From contig CAZJHX010000008.1 of NCBI GenBank assembly GCA_964545715.1, positions 68,721 to 132,720 of the forward strand: 64,000 nucleotides of DNA, read 5' to 3'. Both the position numbers and the translations under genes were made by a program. This DNA comes from CAZJHX01 sp964545715 (GTDB lineage Bacteria > Myxococcota_A > UBA9042 > GCA-2863065). The notes under the pieces were generated by a model. The model was not told the DNA's origin and did no database searches. It worked only from the letters and a program-made list of their open reading frames with translations. The number at the start of each line of letters is the position of its first letter. The first letter of the stretch is position 1. This document shows, piece by piece, positions 62,901 through 64,000 of this stretch.

Positions 62901-63743
62901 TTTGCGGAGCGTGCCCTGGATGTGTTGGCCGACGAGCCGATGCTGAGGGCCCGGGCGCTTCAGGCCATCCATTACTGCGACATGTACCAGGGCAATCGGG
63001 CCGACGCGCGCCAATCCGCGATTCGGGCTCTGGCGGCTGCCGAAGCCGCGGGTGACCTGCGCCGTCCCCTGGAGCTGCTGACGGTGCTGGGCCACTTCGA
63101 CGCCGAGATCGGTCGCTACGAGGACGCGGCGGTCAAGCTGCGCGAGGTCGTCCAGGGCGGCCAGCGCATCGGCTATAACAGCGTGGTCGGCTACGGCACG
63201 CACAACCTTGCGTACGTGCTCTGCCGGCTGGGCCGCCCCGAGGAGGGCCTGGCCATGCAGGACCAGGCGCTGGAGCTCGCCCGCGCGATGGGCCACGAGC
63301 GGCTGCAGCTGGGCTGCCTGGCGTATCGGGCGCTGGCCCTGCTGGATTTGGGTCGCCCCGTGGAAGCGGTGGTTGCGGCCGAGCTGGCGCTGGACCTGGC
63401 TGAAGGCGACGCGGATGAGGTGATCGCGCGCAGCGTGCTGGCTATGTCCCACCTCAAGGCCGGCGCCGCCGAGGCCGCCCTGAAAGAGGTCGAGCGGGCC
63501 CGCAAGCTGCGCGATCAGGCGGGAGGCATGGCCGAGCTCGAGGCCGAGCTGCTGCTGACCCACGCCGACGCCGCCCTGGCCAACGGAGACCTGACCGGCT
63601 CCCGCAAACGCTTCGAAGAGGCCCAAGCCCACGTCCTCAAGCGCGCCGACGAGCTGGCCGCAACCCCGGAAGAGCGCCAGTCGTTCTTGACCGCCTCGCC
63701 CACCCACCGCCGAATTATTGAGACCACCCTCATAGACGCCTGA
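59958..63743 (+). CDS. Ser/Thr kinase fused to cyclase-like, STAND ATPase and TPR regions (second copy)
   Basis: The product is 1261 residues when started at CTG 59958. This CTG overlaps the upstream stop (CTGA) and has AGGAG with a 7-bp spacer; a TTG at 59907 would instead read 17 residues of shadow sequence. With the CTG start, Lys39 and HRD Asp133 fall at the same positions as in the first copy. The kinase is intact (HRDIKPSN, LDFGLAVV, GTPMYMAPEQ). The cyclase-like region lacks metal Asp residues. Walker A reads GPPGIGRS, with Arg479 in place of the P-loop Lys, so ATP hydrolysis by the STAND module is doubtful. TPR repeats follow. Confidence 0.9.
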   Translation: MSALPEVPGIELTNLIGSGGMGAVFAGRYTNTGNPVAVKILLGTDTPDAMRRRFEREAKAMMGLKHPGVCRAYDFGALPGNRLFLVLDLLKGEDLGQRLDRKRVLKTAEVLSIGLEAAAALKAAHDAGLVHRDIKPSNIFMHKGEDGVEVVKLLDFGLAVVAGGDAAETRITRTGEVLGTPMYMAPEQARGDKSEDHRTDIYGLGAVLYRALAGVPPFGAGTMLELLVKLLTEQPTPLNELRPDLPGGLVSVLMSAVSPEKADRPLNVAAFEALLTAQQGAVDGFVDTHRPAKTGDLSDAPTLVDEQRVMTVMLANGVNDLDTVILAIEDQGGRATPLGGGRVVGLFGGDVRQGGEAVRAVRSALAIRDKAAVIGIGTGRAIGGKAHFSGQAVNAAEGATRVLDSGVVLDEATARRVEGRFAMDGARVDREVSYAAVRAELPLIGRELELAELKGHALRAFEDEEPVAVLVTGPPGIGRSRMLREATAAILEAQPDVFVLKARCDSNRRYQSWWLVATVLRGWARVAEGAPDDEVRAVMQTLAQEAGLEERAGHLLAAALGAPVPAGVSPVLDAARTDAQLMRDQIVQALGDLIERKAHEGPILMAVDDIHLADGPSLEYLSIMLRRLEEGALAIIATGRDHTIRLRSDVFDNADLRRVELRELSRKAAIKLAVAAGVDEPIGDLVARQSGGNPLFVEEIVNAVETGDHDAETTIGFRMPLTMEAAIQARLDHLPPEDKDLVKIASVFGVRFYRQGLDALGVPGAAASLKRLRRQNLVVRDRTGDETTDAFNFRVGVVRDVAYGMLTDDQRAGLHRKVGGWLCETGAGKANEVARHLSLGADHEGALTWWVRAGDEAKRDGDVAAALGALERALPVSGDRELELRITRLELCASIGNLDAGDDEARAIEALAAQMTPRQAADILHSKATLRYWRADYKRAAEYLDEAIAHYETVDDTKALGNALSSKSFAACLGNLGDARGFAERALDVLADEPMLRARALQAIHYCDMYQGNRADARQSAIRALAAAEAAGDLRRPLELLTVLGHFDAEIGRYEDAAVKLREVVQGGQRIGYNSVVGYGTHNLAYVLCRLGRPEEGLAMQDQALELARAMGHERLQLGCLAYRALALLDLGRPVEAVVAAELALDLAEGDADEVIARSVLAMSHLKAGAAEAALKEVERARKLRDQAGGMAELEAELLLTHADAALANGDLTGSRKRFEEAQAHVLKRADELAATPEERQSFLTASPTHRRIIETTLIDA

Positions 63744-63753
63744 CCGGGCATCT

Positions 63754-64000
63754 TTGTCTTGGTTGGCACCTCAGACTGCCATTGCCGACTTAGATACCGT
63801 ATCTACTGCAGGTTTGGCAGCTCAGACTGCCAATGCCGTCCTGGATACCGTATCTACTGCAGGTTTGGCAGCTCAGACTGCCAATGCCGTCCTGGATACC
63901 GTATCTACTGCAGGTTTGGCAGCTCAGACTGCCAATGCCGTCTTAGATACCGTATCTACTGCAGGTTTGGCAGCTGAGGCTGCCAATGCTGACCTGGATA
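63754..64000 (+). CDS. Possible start of a repeat protein, running off the window
   Basis: In the frame through 63763 (TTG GCA) no stop occurs to the end of the window. The 51-base unit encodes a 17-residue repeat, LAAQTANAVLDTVSTAG, with amphipathic helical character. The copies differ by CTG to TTA (63841-63843 against 63943-63945), which is silent here but changes the protein in the other plus frame. The last copy changes Gln-Thr to Glu-Ala, whereas another plus frame gains a stop at 63974-63976 and the best minus frame is also interrupted. The start is unclear (TTG 63754 or 63763). It might equally be a gene fragment. Confidence 0.45.
   Translation, partial: MSWLAPQTAIADLDTVSTAGLAAQTANAVLDTVSTAGLAAQTANAVLDTVSTAGLAAQTANAVLDTVSTAGLAAEAANADLD
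63765..64000 (+). repeat. 51-bp tandem repeat, about 4.6 copies, open at the right edge
   Basis: Copies begin at 63765, 63816, 63867, 63918 and 63969, exactly 51 bases apart, each starting GGCAGCTCAGACTGCC or a close variant. The middle copies are almost identical and the two end copies are more divergent, as expected from recent expansion from inside the array. The array continues past the window edge. Confidence 0.95.

Noticed and set aside
63765..64000. 51-bp repeats as a CRISPR array
   Set aside because: The copies are contiguous with no variable spacers; it is a tandem repeat.

Overview
The window is high-GC, gene-dense DNA. It encodes several Ser/Thr protein kinases, many lipoproteins with Asp/Pro-rich linkers, giant Cys-rich repeat lipoproteins, a choice-of-anchor/VWA protein and an RCC1-type protein. 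This mix fits the Myxococcota/Bradymonadota side of the old Deltaproteobacteria. That placement is an inference from gene content; no rRNA is present. A 10-N assembly gap lies at 8665-8674. Both window edges cut through coding-looking sequence.

Layout. 1-8.6 kb: a truncated surface protein, a PD-(D/E)XK-like protein divergent from a lipoprotein, a non-RD kinase, an esterase lipoprotein and a 1098-residue ASH/VWA lipoprotein. 8.8-12.85 kb (minus): one operon of amidase, two cNMP-binding-domain proteins, nadA and rnhB. 12.9-17.8 kb (plus): a tightly overlapping acyl-CoA operon of enoyl-CoA hydratase, two acyl-CoA dehydrogenases, a methylmalonyl-CoA-mutase-type B12 domain, a cupin and a third dehydrogenase homologue without its catalytic Glu. 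17.8-25.4 kb: lipoproteins, an esterase-FGE fusion, a DUF3592/TPR pair, and a MATE exporter overlapping a radical-SAM activase. 25.4-34.2 kb: MeaB GTPase with a GT-C-like membrane protein and lipoprotein, a glutaredoxin-like lipoprotein, a frameshifted kinase downstream of a ClpX-like ATPase, a PilZ-like protein and folC. 34.2-41.1 kb: a RAYT transposase, tRNA-Val with promoter and terminator, and a zinc/manganese-type uptake locus rich in His with no ATPase gene in view. 41.1-52.5 kb: a stand-alone E2-like acyltransferase domain and a cluster of Cys-rich, RCC1-type and collagen-like lipoproteins. 52.5-63.7 kb: a truncated rhodanese, a PhnA-type zinc protein, a phosphohexomutase, an adenosine deaminase and two paralogous 1260-1284-residue kinase/cyclase-like/STAND/TPR regulators. 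The right edge carries 51-bp tandem repeats that are probably coding.

How genes work together. Translational coupling (ATGA, GTGA, TAGTG, TGATG overlaps) is very common, so operon membership is well supported. The acyl-CoA operon and meaB together point to short/branched acyl-CoA breakdown feeding methylmalonyl-CoA chemistry. The most unusual signals are two genes whose best start is CTG within a CTGA overlap, the tandem giant kinases of which the second has lost the P-loop Lys, the catalytic-Glu-less acyl-CoA dehydrogenase, the two cNMP-domain neighbours that each lack a different ligand-binding residue, and the His-rich metal locus.
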